Source of the DNA: Streptomyces albofaciens JCM 4342
GTDB taxonomy: Bacteria > Actinomycetota > Actinomycetes > Streptomycetales > Streptomycetaceae
Reading direction: 5' to 3'
DNA length: 64,000 nt
Assembly (NCBI RefSeq): GCF_008634025.1
Contig: NZ_PDCM01000001.1
Span: 248,001 to 312,000, forward strand
Each line of letters begins with the position of its first letter. Position 1 is the first letter of the stretch. A model generated the notes under the pieces. The model ran no database searches, was not told the DNA's origin, and saw only the letters and a program-made list of their open reading frames with translations. A program made the position numbers and the translations under genes. Shown here in pieces: positions 50,463-57,941 of the stretch.

Positions 50463-51446
50463 ATGGCCGTCTTCGAGAAGATCACACTGTCCAAGGCGAT
50501 CAACGAGTCGCTGCGCGCCTCCATGGAGGCCGACCCCAAGGTCCTGGTCATGGGCGAGGACGTCGGCAAGCTCGGCGGCGTCTTCCGCGTCACCGACGGC
50601 CTCCAGAAGGACTTCGGTGAGGAGCGGGTCATCGACACCCCGCTCGCCGAGTCCGGCATCGTCGGCACCGCCATCGGCATGGCCCTGCGCGGCTACCGGC
50701 CCGTCGTGGAGATCCAGTTCGACGGTTTCGTCTTCCCCGCGTACGACCAGATCGTCACCCAGCTCGCCAAGATGCACGCCCGCGCCCTCGGCAAGGTCAA
50801 GGTCCCGGTCGTCATCCGTATCCCGTACGGCGGCGGCATCGGCGCGGTCGAGCACCACTCCGAGTCCCCGGAAGCGCTCTTCGCGCACGTCGCGGGCCTG
50901 AAGTGCGTCTCCCCCTCCAACGCCTCCGACGCGTACTGGATGATGCGCCAGGCCATCGAGAGCGACGACCCGGTCATCTACTTCGAGCCCAAGCGCCGCT
51001 ACCACGACAAGGGCCGCCTGGACACCGAGGCGATCCCCGACCCGCTGCACAAGGCGCGGGTGGCGCAGCCCGGTACGGACCTGACGCTCGCCGCGTACGG
51101 CCCGATGGTCAAGGTCTGTCTGGACGCGGCCAAGGTCGCGGCCGAGGAGGGCAAGTCGGTCGAGGTCCTGGACCTGCGCACGATCTCGCCCATCGACTTC
51201 GACGCGATCCAGTCCTCGGTCGAGCGGACCCGTCGCCTGGTGATCGTCCACGAGGCACCGGTCTTCCTCGGTACGGGCTCGGAGATCGCCGCCCGCATCA
51301 CGGAGCGGTGCTTCTACCACCTGGAGGCCCCGGTGCTGCGGGTCGGCGGTTTCCACGCGCCGTACCCGCCGTCCAGGCTGGAGGACGAATACCTGCCGGG
51401 TCTCGACCGGGTGCTCGACGCGGTCGACCGCGCGCTGGCGTACTGA
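50463..51446 (+). CDS. bkdB2: Branched-chain 2-oxoacid dehydrogenase E1 beta (second copy)
   Basis: A 327-residue E1 beta subunit with VLVMGEDVGKLGGVFRVTDG, DTPLAESGIVGTAIGMALRG, IRIPYGGGIGAVEHHSESPE and LVIVHEAPVFLGTGSEIAAR. It is very similar in layout to the first copy at 31449 but 17 residues shorter. It lies between bkdA2 (2 bp) and bkdC2 (21 bp). Confidence 0.95.
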   Translation: MAVFEKITLSKAINESLRASMEADPKVLVMGEDVGKLGGVFRVTDGLQKDFGEERVIDTPLAESGIVGTAIGMALRGYRPVVEIQFDGFVFPAYDQIVTQLAKMHARALGKVKVPVVIRIPYGGGIGAVEHHSESPEALFAHVAGLKCVSPSNASDAYWMMRQAIESDDPVIYFEPKRRYHDKGRLDTEAIPDPLHKARVAQPGTDLTLAAYGPMVKVCLDAAKVAAEEGKSVEVLDLRTISPIDFDAIQSSVERTRRLVIVHEAPVFLGTGSEIAARITERCFYHLEAPVLRVGGFHAPYPPSRLEDEYLPGLDRVLDAVDRALAY

Positions 51447-51467
51447 AGGGCTTGAGGAGTAGTGACC

Positions 51468-52946
51468 ATGACTGCAACCGAGCAGCGCTTCCGCGAGTTC
51501 AAGATGCCCGACGTGGGCGAGGGACTCACCGAGGCCGAAATCCTCAAGTGGTACGTCCAGCCCGGTGACACCGTCACCGACGGCCAGGTCATCTGCGAGG
51601 TGGAGACCGCCAAGGCCGCCGTGGAACTGCCCTGCCCGTACGACGGCGTGGTGCGCACGGTGCACTTCGAGGAGGGCACCACGGTCGACGTGGGCACCTC
51701 GATCATCGTGGTGGACACCGACCCGGGCGCGGGCCCGGCCGAGGCTCCGGCGGCCGAGTCCGCGCCGGCCGCCGAGGCGGAGGAAGAAGCCGAGCCGCAG
51801 GGCCGGCAGGCCGTCCTCGTCGGTTACGGCGCGGCGCCGTCGTCCACCAAGCGCCGGGCGCGCAAGGCGCAGCCGGGCGGGGCGGCGCCGGCCGCCGCGG
51901 CGGTGCAGGCGGAACTGAACGGGCACGCGGGGACTGCGGCCCCGGCGCCCGCCGCTCCCGCCACGCCCGCCACCCCCACGGCTCCCGCCACCCCGGCCGC
52001 TTCCGCCGCCCCTGCGGCTTCCGCCGTTCCCACCGCGGAGCGGCCGCTGGCGAAGCCCCCCGTCCGCAAGCTGGCCAAGGACCTGGGCATCGACCTGGCG
52101 GCGGTCACCCCGACCGGTCCGGACGGCGTGATCACCCGCGAGGACGTCCACGCGGCGGCGTCGGCTGCCGCGCCTGCCGCCGAGGCCCCGGCCGAGGTGG
52201 CCCCGGCCGCTTCCGTGGCCACCGGCGGCTCCGAGGCCGTCCGCGCCCGCGAGACCCGTATCCCCATCAAGGGCGTACGCAAGGCCACCGCCCAGGCGAT
52301 GGTCAAGAGCGCCTTCACCGCGCCGCACGTCACGGAGTTCATCACCGTCGACGTGACGCGCACGATGAAGCTCGTCCAGGAGCTGAAGCAGGACCCCGAC
52401 ATGGCGGGCCTGCGCGTCAACCCGCTCCTGCTCGTCGCCAAGGCCCTGCTGGTCGCCATCAAGCGCAACCCGGAGATCAACGCGGCCTGGGACGAGGAGA
52501 ACCAGGAGATCGTCCGCAAGGACTACGTGAACCTGGGCATCGCGGCGGCCACCCCCCGCGGTCTCATCGTCCCGAACATCAAGGACGCCGGGGCCAAGAC
52601 CCTGCCGCAGCTGGCGGCCGCCCTCGGTGAGCTGGTCAGCACGGCCCGCGAGGGCAAGACGGCTCCCGGCGACATGGCCGGCGGCACCGTCACGATCACC
52701 AACGTGGGTGTCTTCGGCGTGGACGCCGGCACCCCGATCCTCAACCCCGGGGAGTCCGCGATCCTCGCCTTCGGCGCGGTCAAGCTCCAGCCCTGGGTCC
52801 ACAAGGGCAAGGTCAAGCCCCGCCAGGTCACGACGCTGGCGCTGTCCTTCGACCACCGCCTGGTCGACGGCGAACTGGGCTCGAAGGTCCTCGCGGACAT
52901 CGCCGCGATCCTCGAACACCCGAAGCGCCTGATCACCTGGGCGTAA
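51468..52946 (+). CDS. bkdC2: Branched-chain 2-oxoacid dehydrogenase E2 (second copy)
   Basis: A 492-residue acyltransferase: one lipoyl domain (about 8-85, lipoyl Lys in VETAKAAVELPC), an Ala/Pro linker, an E1/E3-binding domain near 195-230 (VRKLAKDLGIDLAAVTPTGP), a second linker, and a catalytic domain ending FDHRLVDGE with the active His and Asp. I chose ATG 51468, with GAGGAG 8 nt upstream, over GTG 51462. A strong terminator follows. Confidence 0.95.
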   Translation: MTATEQRFREFKMPDVGEGLTEAEILKWYVQPGDTVTDGQVICEVETAKAAVELPCPYDGVVRTVHFEEGTTVDVGTSIIVVDTDPGAGPAEAPAAESAPAAEAEEEAEPQGRQAVLVGYGAAPSSTKRRARKAQPGGAAPAAAAVQAELNGHAGTAAPAPAAPATPATPTAPATPAASAAPAASAVPTAERPLAKPPVRKLAKDLGIDLAAVTPTGPDGVITREDVHAAASAAAPAAEAPAEVAPAASVATGGSEAVRARETRIPIKGVRKATAQAMVKSAFTAPHVTEFITVDVTRTMKLVQELKQDPDMAGLRVNPLLLVAKALLVAIKRNPEINAAWDEENQEIVRKDYVNLGIAAATPRGLIVPNIKDAGAKTLPQLAAALGELVSTAREGKTAPGDMAGGTVTITNVGVFGVDAGTPILNPGESAILAFGAVKLQPWVHKGKVKPRQVTTLALSFDHRLVDGELGSKVLADIAAILEHPKRLITWA

Positions 52947-52965
52947 GCGGTACCGGCCTGACAAG

Positions 52966-53011
52966 CGGGCGGGCCCGGAGCGACCGGCATGGTCGTCTCC
53001 GGGCCCGCCCG
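52966..53011 (+). terminator. Terminator after the second bkd operon
   Basis: A long hairpin: CGGGCGGGCCCGGAG... pairs with CTCCGGGCCCGCCCG, and inner CGACC/GGTCG extends the stem. It separates bkdC2 from the convergent small gene. Confidence 0.9.
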
Positions 53012-53084
53012 GTGGCGTCTGTGTCTGGTCAGCCCCGGATGAGGCGGCTGTGTCCGCCGGCCCCGGATGAGGCGTTCGCGTCTC

Positions 53085-53261
53085 TCAGCCCCGGATGATC
53101 TCCACTGCGCGGCCGAGGTGCCCCACGGGCCCGTCCGGCGCGTTGTGGCCGCCCTGGGCCGCGCCCTTCGTCAGCGCGATCCCGCCCCACAGCGCGGCCA
53201 CGAGCAGCGCGACCATGACGGTGGTCCGAGCACGTCGGCCGGCGGTCGTCCTGGACTGCAT
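53085..53261 (-). CDS. 58-residue single-helix membrane protein
   Basis: A short open frame from ATG 53261 with GGGGAG 7 nt upstream. It encodes a basic N-terminus (MQSRTTAGRRARTT), one helix near 15-32 (VMVALLVAALWGGIAL) and a His/Gly-rich tail ending GRAVEIIRG. Positive charges before the helix suggest a type with the C-terminus outside. I do not recognise it. It is too short for usual gene-length cut-offs and easily missed. Confidence 0.6.
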   Translation of the reverse strand: MQSRTTAGRRARTTVMVALLVAALWGGIALTKGAAQGGHNAPDGPVGHLGRAVEIIRG

Positions 53262-53468
53262 GGTGGTCTCCCCTTGCGTACGGTTCGGAGCCTGACCGGC
53301 CCCTCCCTTCCATTACGTCACGGGAGAACGCCGATTTCGTACGCGCCAGGTACAGACTCACGTCAGCCTTAAGTCGGACACCGGCCGGTCCCTGGGTACA
53401 TCCTCCGACAGATCGCGGGTCCGACGACGGGCCACTTCCCCGGCTGGCCCCGGGGCGGGGGACGGGCC

Positions 53469-53879
53469 TCAGGCGCTGAGCCCGGGCAGTGTCCAGGCGG
53501 AATCGTGGTGGTTGAACCCTATATGCGGGTAGTAGCCGACCGCGCCCGGTGCCGAGAGCAGGATCAGCTTGGCCTGCGGGGCCGCTTCCCGCGTGACGCG
53601 GATGAGGTCGCGCCCGACGCCCTGCCCCTGGAACTCGGCGTCGACAGCGAGGTCGCTGAGGTACGTGGCGTAGGCCCCGTCGGTCATCGAGCGGGCGATG
53701 CCGATGAGACGGCCGTCCTCGGTACGGGCGGTGACGACGAGGTTGGCGCCGGCCAGCATGCGGGTGAAGCGCTCCGCGTCCTCCACCGGGCGGCGCTCGG
53801 CGAGGGTGGACGCGCGGTAGAGGGCCGCGGCTTCCCCGACGTCCAGGCTGGCGCCGACAACGTGCTCACACTTCCACAT
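53469..53879 (-). CDS. GNAT family N-acetyltransferase
   Basis: A 136-residue acetyltransferase. Seen are LAGANLVVTARTEDGRLIGI, then ATYLSDLAVDAEFQGQGVGR with the Q-x-x-G-x-G acetyl-CoA motif, and AVGYYPHIGFN near the end. I chose ATG 53879 (MWKCEHVV) because AAGGAG lies 9 nt upstream; ATG 53900 would add seven residues with a poorly spaced site. The substrate is unknown. It diverges from the GNAT-Nudix gene. Confidence 0.85.
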   Translation of the reverse strand: MWKCEHVVGASLDVGEAAALYRASTLAERRPVEDAERFTRMLAGANLVVTARTEDGRLIGIARSMTDGAYATYLSDLAVDAEFQGQGVGRDLIRVTREAAPQAKLILLSAPGAVGYYPHIGFNHHDSAWTLPGLSA

Positions 53880-54006
53880 AAGGGGCGTCTCCTTCGCCAT
53901 TTCTCCGGGCCTCGCCGGAGCGGGTGAGTCCACCCCCGGCCGGTAGGTCCCACTCCCGGCCGGGTTTCCGGTTGACCTGCCGCACCAGCATGATCGACCA
54001 CCCGGT

Positions 54007-54063
54007 GATCCGCGAAGGGAAAGGCGATCCGCGAAGGGAAAGGCGATCCGCGAAGGGAAAGGC
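54007..54063. repeat. Three exact 19-bp tandem repeats
   Basis: GATCCGCGAAGGGAAAGGC repeats at 54007, 54026 and 54045 in the gap between the divergent GNAT genes. It is purine-rich on one strand. Confidence 0.9.
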
Positions 54064-54127
54064 CGACGGCAAATGCGTCTGGGCACGAGGAGGCTACGGG
54101 CGAGGCCCCCTCCCGTCCCAAATGGAG

Positions 54128-54156
54128 TTGCCGACGCTGCCCTGCCTGCTTATCGT
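54128..54156 (+). promoter_or_regulatory. Predicted leaderless promoter of the GNAT-Nudix gene
   Basis: TTGCCG (54128-54133), 17-nt spacer, TATCGT (54151-54156), then 7 nt to ATG 54164. There is no ribosome binding site before that ATG, so the transcript may start at it. Confidence 0.55.
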
Positions 54157-54163
54157 CGGCCGG

Positions 54164-55009
54164 ATGAGCAGCCCGACGATCATCCGCCCCTACCGCCCCG
54201 AGGACGAACCGGATGTCACCGACCTCTGGTCCCGCGCGGTACGTAAGGCCCACCCCTTCATCGAGGGCGAGGGCACGGGTGAGCGCGCGCGGCTGCTCCG
54301 GGAGGTCTACCTCGTCCAGGCGGACAACTGGGTCGCCGAGGACGAGCGCGACGGCAAGGTCCTCGGTCTCCTCGGCCTGCTCGGCTCCGAGGTCGGCGGC
54401 CTGTTCGTAGCCCCCGAGGCGCAGGGCCGCGGCATCGGCACCCAGCTCCTCGAACACGCCGCCGCCCTTCGAGGCGCCCTCACCCTCGAAGCCTTCGAAC
54501 GCAACGAAGCGGCGCGCGCTTTCTACACCCACCTCGGCTTCACGGAGCGCTCGCGCCGTACGGACGAGTCCACCGGCGAGATCCTGGTCGCCCTGGACCG
54601 CCCGGCGCCCCTCCGCTCCGTCTCCTGGCTGCACGTAAGGGACGGCCGCCTGCTCAGCGTCCGTACGCGCGGCAACGACACGTTCTACCTCCCCGGCGGC
54701 AAGTACGAACCGGGCGAGACCGCCCCCGAGGCCCTGTCCCGCGAACTCGCGGAGGAACTGGGCCTGCACGTGCCGGCCGGCGAACTGCGACAGGCCTTCA
54801 CCATCCACGCCACCGCGCACGGCGTGAACGCCGGCCGCCGCCTCCACATGACCTGCTTCACCGGCGGCCCGCAGGACATAGACCCCGCCCCCGGCCGCGA
54901 AATCGCCGAGTACGCATGGTTCGACCGCCACGAGTCGCGCGAACGCTGCGCCCCGGCACACATGCAGGTGGTCAACCGCCTGATCGCCGAGGGCCGCATG
55001 GCCGCATAA
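54164..55009 (+). CDS. GNAT acetyltransferase - Nudix hydrolase fusion
   Basis: A 281-residue two-domain protein. Residues 1-145 are GNAT: YRPEDEPDVTDLWSRAV, GGLFVAPEAQGRGIGTQLLE with the acetyl-CoA loop, and ARAFYTHLGFTERSRR. Residues 150-281 are Nudix: LPGGKYEPGETAPEALSREL continuing to AEELG, which fits the GX5EX7REUXEEXGU box including its Glu residues. The start at 54164 (MSSPTIIRPYR) is supported by the promoter spacing just upstream. The two activities may act on one nucleotide-linked substrate. The substrate is not known. Confidence 0.87.
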   Translation: MSSPTIIRPYRPEDEPDVTDLWSRAVRKAHPFIEGEGTGERARLLREVYLVQADNWVAEDERDGKVLGLLGLLGSEVGGLFVAPEAQGRGIGTQLLEHAAALRGALTLEAFERNEAARAFYTHLGFTERSRRTDESTGEILVALDRPAPLRSVSWLHVRDGRLLSVRTRGNDTFYLPGGKYEPGETAPEALSRELAEELGLHVPAGELRQAFTIHATAHGVNAGRRLHMTCFTGGPQDIDPAPGREIAEYAWFDRHESRERCAPAHMQVVNRLIAEGRMAA

Positions 55010-55142
55010 CGGCGGCCCGCAGCTCCAATTCGGCGCTCAGGCGCGTGATGCGGTCGAAGATGGCTCGGTGGTGCAGGGCATCGGCCTCGCAGCACAACTC
55101 GGCAGCACTGATCGCCGGCGTCCTCAAGGAGATGTAGCTTCT
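55010..55142. pseudogene. Possible remnant upstream of the DUF397 gene
   Basis: The rightward frame ending VLKEM at 55137 has charged helical sequence like the tail of an XRE regulator, the usual partner of DUF397 genes, but no HTH is present. The GNAT-Nudix gene stops at 55009, so the partner gene seems lost. This reading is weak. Confidence 0.25.
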
Positions 55143-55355
55143 GTGTCCGACTTCGCCTTCACAAAGTCCAGCTACAGCGGCGGCAACCCGGGCCAGGATT
55201 GCGTCGAGGCGGCAACCAACGTGCCCGCCGTCGTGGCTGTCCGCGACTCCAAGGACGCGTCGGGTCCCGTCTTGCTTTTCGGTGACCGCGAGTGGCTGGT
55301 CTTCCGGTCCGCCATAATCGCCGGGTGCACGCGCCCGGCGGCCCTCATCACGTGA
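55143..55355 (+). CDS. DUF397 domain protein
   Basis: A 70-residue DUF397 protein with FTKSSYSGGNPGQDCVEAA, VAVRDSKDASGPVLLFGDRE and the final W-L-V-F-RS. The last 12 residues (AGCTRPAALIT) differ from the usual end. In Streptomyces these small proteins follow an XRE-family regulator and act as its partner or toxin-like output (BldB/WhiJ type systems). No such regulator is seen here. The start is GTG 55143. Confidence 0.8.
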   Translation: MSDFAFTKSSYSGGNPGQDCVEAATNVPAVVAVRDSKDASGPVLLFGDREWLVFRSAIIAGCTRPAALIT

Positions 55356-55470
55356 CAGAAACCGCCCGCCGAGCCTCGGCATACACCGCGCTGATTTCAT
55401 CCATCGCGTCCCGCCAGTCCGGATCGCCGCAGTCGCGCGTGTGAATCAGGCCGGGTCCCGCTTCGGTCAC
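55348..55470 (-). CDS. Possible 40-residue ORF or gene remnant
   Basis: GTG 55470 opens a frame reading TEAGPGLIHTRDCGDPDWRD and ending EARRAVSVT. It overlaps the DUF397 stop by 8 bp and lacks a good ribosome binding site. It may be a remnant of a longer gene; I do not recognise it. Confidence 0.25.
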   Translation of the reverse strand: MTEAGPGLIHTRDCGDPDWRDAMDEISAVYAEARRAVSVT

Positions 55471-55652
55471 AGCAGCGCCACAGGACGGGGAAAGAAAGGT
55501 CGGGTGGCCCTTCGGGGGCGGTGCTCACACTGCTGGATCGCTCCCGTAACCGTATCGACGGAGTGCCGTACCCGGCGGGTCCGTGATGGCATACCCCACC
55601 CCCTCCCCGGGCAGGCGCGCCCCGCACGACTCAGTGTCGAAAGGAACGTGTG

Positions 55653-55949
55653 ATGCGAAGCAAGTGGGTGCGGCGGATTTCGGTGGCCGCGAGTGGGGCG
55701 GTTGCCGCGGGGGTGCTGCCGCTCGTGGTGGCGAGTCCGGCGCAGGCGTGGTCGGCGGACTGCCAGAAGTACCTGCGGCAGAAGGGCTACAGCGTCCCCA
55801 CCGGCGGCGAGGCCGCCAAGGCGTGCTCGATCGCGGAGGACGGTGAAGGGTCGGCGTACTCGCTCGACATCTGCCGGACGCGGCTGGAGTCGCTGCACGT
55901 GAAGAACAAGCACTCGGTGCCCGCGTGCAAGAAGGGCGCTGCGCGGTAG
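55653..55949 (+). CDS. Small secreted four-cysteine protein
   Basis: A 98-residue protein with a clear signal peptide: basic MRSKWVRR, a hydrophobic stretch of about 20 residues and a cleavage site after ASPAQA. The mature part of about 65 residues has four cysteines (SADCQKY, AKACSIA, DICRTRL, PACKKG), which could form two disulfides, and a basic C-terminus. I chose ATG 55653, with AAGGAA 6 nt upstream; GTG 55650 is adjacent. The function is unknown. A terminator follows at once. Confidence 0.8.
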   Translation: MRSKWVRRISVAASGAVAAGVLPLVVASPAQAWSADCQKYLRQKGYSVPTGGEAAKACSIAEDGEGSAYSLDICRTRLESLHVKNKHSVPACKKGAAR

Positions 55950-55966
55950 GGGCGCCACGTACGGGA

Positions 55967-56004
55967 GGGAGGGCCCTGGCGGCTACGGTCGCCAGGGCCC
56001 TCCC
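55967..56004. terminator. Strong hairpin between the secreted protein and TetR genes
   Basis: A perfect 15-bp inverted repeat, GGGAGGGCCCTGGCG and CGCCAGGGCCCTCCC with an 8-nt loop, followed by TTG. It serves two convergent genes. Confidence 0.9.
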
Positions 56005-56011
56005 TTGTGGA

Positions 56012-56797
56012 TCAGGTGCCGGCGGCCAGACCCACCGCATCGGCCAGCGCACCCATTTCCAGGTCCAGCAGCGTGCCCGCGTCGTGGCCCATGCCCTTGA
56101 AGTTGCCCTGGACTTCGAGGCTGACGATGCCGTGCATGCGGGTCCAGGCGAGTACGGAAGCGGCGAGGGCGGGGACCGGGTCGGCGGCTTCGGGGGCGTA
56201 GGCGGCGACCCAGTCGGCGACCGCGGGGGTGTCCGTCACCCAGGCGCGTACCTCGCCGTACAGCGGTTCCGCCGCCGGCCACGGCGCGCCCTCGGCCAGG
56301 ACGGCCACGAACGGCCCAATGACCGCGCGGGCGCTGTCCGTTGTGTGGGCGGGCGCCTCGTACGCCACGGCGGGCGTGCCCGCGAGGAGCCGGTAGCGGT
56401 GGGGCTGGGCGAGGGCCCAGTCGCGGTACGCGTGGGCCAGGGCGAGCAGGCGCTCGCGGGGTGAGCGGGCGGCGACCCGGTGCGCCGCCGTACGGATGGC
56501 CTCGGCGGCGTCCTCGTAGCCGTCGCTGATGAGCGCGGTGAGCAGGTCGTCGCGGTTGCGGAAGTACTTGTAGAGGGCCGGGCCCGACATGCCGAGGGTC
56601 TTGGCGATGGCGTTGATGCTCAGCGCCTCGATGCCGCCTGCCGCGATCTGCGCCAGCGCGGCCTGCTTGATCTCCTGCTGGACCTGCGCCCGGTAGCGCT
56701 GGCGTGGCGTCTGGGCGGGGTCGGGAGCGGGCGCGGGGGTGGACGTGGGGGTGGACGCGGGCTTGGGCGCGGGGGTGGGGCTGGCGGACGGCGGCAT
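56012..56797 (-). CDS. TetR family transcriptional regulator (WHG-type C-terminus)
   Basis: A 261-residue regulator. A Pro/Ala/Thr-rich extension covers residues 1-30. The HTH is at about 40-90 (ALAQIAAGGIEALSINAIAK, LGMSGPALYKYFRNRDDLL). The C-terminal domain has AYRDWALAQPHRYRLLAGTP and WTRMHGIVSLEVQGNFKGMG, as in the TetR_C_33/WHG group. It diverges from the epimerase gene at 56958; the 160-bp AT-rich gap carries GTGTTCTCCA direct repeats and TGTAG words. It probably controls the divergent gene. Confidence 0.9.
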   Translation of the reverse strand: MPPSASPTPAPKPASTPTSTPAPAPDPAQTPRQRYRAQVQQEIKQAALAQIAAGGIEALSINAIAKTLGMSGPALYKYFRNRDDLLTALISDGYEDAAEAIRTAAHRVAARSPRERLLALAHAYRDWALAQPHRYRLLAGTPAVAYEAPAHTTDSARAVIGPFVAVLAEGAPWPAAEPLYGEVRAWVTDTPAVADWVAAYAPEAADPVPALAASVLAWTRMHGIVSLEVQGNFKGMGHDAGTLLDLEMGALADAVGLAAGT

Positions 56798-56957
56798 GGG
56801 GCGGCTCCGGCGGTCACGGACGGGGTGTTCTCCAAGGGAGTGTTCTCCAGGGGAGATGGTATCGGCTGTAGATTTGGTTAGAGCTTGTAGCTATATTGAG
56901 TGGTGTTAGCGCGCCCGTGCTCCGGAGTCGCGTTCCTTTGGACGAAGAGGTTTCGCC

Positions 56958-57941
56958 ATGCCTGCCAAGCCCGCCCGCCCGCTGCACGTCGTCCTCGGCA
57001 CCGGCCCCGCCGGCCTCACGCTGGCCCAGGTCCTGTTGCGTCAGGGCCTGCGCGTACGGACCGTCGACCGCACGGGCCGCACCGTGCTGCCCGGCGCGGA
57101 GGCCGTCACCGCGGACCTCGGGTCCCCGGACGCCGCGCGGGAGGCCGTGCGGGGCGCCGAGGTGGTCTACCACTGCGTGAACGTCGCCTACGAGCTCCAG
57201 GTCGAGGTGATGCCCGCACTCCAGAAGGTGATCGTGGACGCCGTGGCCGCGGCGGGCGCGCGCCTGGTCGTGATGGACACCCTGTACCCGTACGGTCCGT
57301 CCGGCGGCGAGCTGCTGACCGAAAACTCCCCGTGGCGGGCCACCTCCCGCAAGGGCCGGATGCGGGCGGAGCTGGACGAGGCGTACCTGACGGCGCACGA
57401 GGCGGGGCGGCTGCCGGTCGTGCTGGCCCGCGCCGCCGACTTCTACGGGCCGCGCGTCCTCAACTCGACGCTCGGCGCGACGACCTTCCCGCCCGCCCTG
57501 ACCGGCGGCACGGTGATGGCCATCGGCACGCTGGACCTGCCGCACAGCTTCACGTACATCGGGGATGTGGCCCGGGGGCTGGCCCGCCTCGGCCAGGAGC
57601 CGGACGAGTACGGGCGGGTCTGGCACCTGCCGACGGCCCCCGCGCCGACCGTGCGTGAGGTGCTGGACCTGGTGCGGGAGTGCGTCGGGACGCCGTTCGA
57701 GACCGAGGTGCTGACGGAACCGCGCGCCTGGGGGCCGTTCGACGAGGTCTTCATGGCGGAGTACGCCGAGCTGTTCTACCAGCACACCGAGGGGCAGACG
57801 ATGGTCTCGGACGCGTTCGAGCAGCGCTTCGGCATGGCGCCGATGCCCCTGCGCGCGGGGATCGGCGCGACTGTCGACTGGTACCGCGGGTGGCTCATGG
57901 AGCGGAGTGGGGCGGGCGGTGCGGGCGGCGCGGCGGCCTGA
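56958..57941 (+). CDS. NAD-dependent epimerase/dehydratase (extended SDR)
   Basis: A 327-residue Rossmann-fold enzyme. The nucleotide motif is VVLGTGPAGLTLAQVLLRQG. The expected active-site Y-x-x-x-K is not in place: VVMDTLYPYGPSGGELLTEN has the Tyr, and the Lys comes later in TSRKGRM. LPHSFTYIGDVARGLARLGQ is typical of the family. The start at 56958 (MPAKPARPL) is chosen. The 3' end overlaps the convergent MFS gene by 47 bp. A reductase acting on a sugar or ketone is likely but unspecified. Confidence 0.85.
   Translation: MPAKPARPLHVVLGTGPAGLTLAQVLLRQGLRVRTVDRTGRTVLPGAEAVTADLGSPDAAREAVRGAEVVYHCVNVAYELQVEVMPALQKVIVDAVAAAGARLVVMDTLYPYGPSGGELLTENSPWRATSRKGRMRAELDEAYLTAHEAGRLPVVLARAADFYGPRVLNSTLGATTFPPALTGGTVMAIGTLDLPHSFTYIGDVARGLARLGQEPDEYGRVWHLPTAPAPTVREVLDLVRECVGTPFETEVLTEPRAWGPFDEVFMAEYAELFYQHTEGQTMVSDAFEQRFGMAPMPLRAGIGATVDWYRGWLMERSGAGGAGGAAA

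Noticed and set aside
50373..52964. 863-residue leftward open frame over the second bkd operon
   Set aside because: It is a shadow of strongly supported E1 beta and E2 genes and has no recognisable motif.
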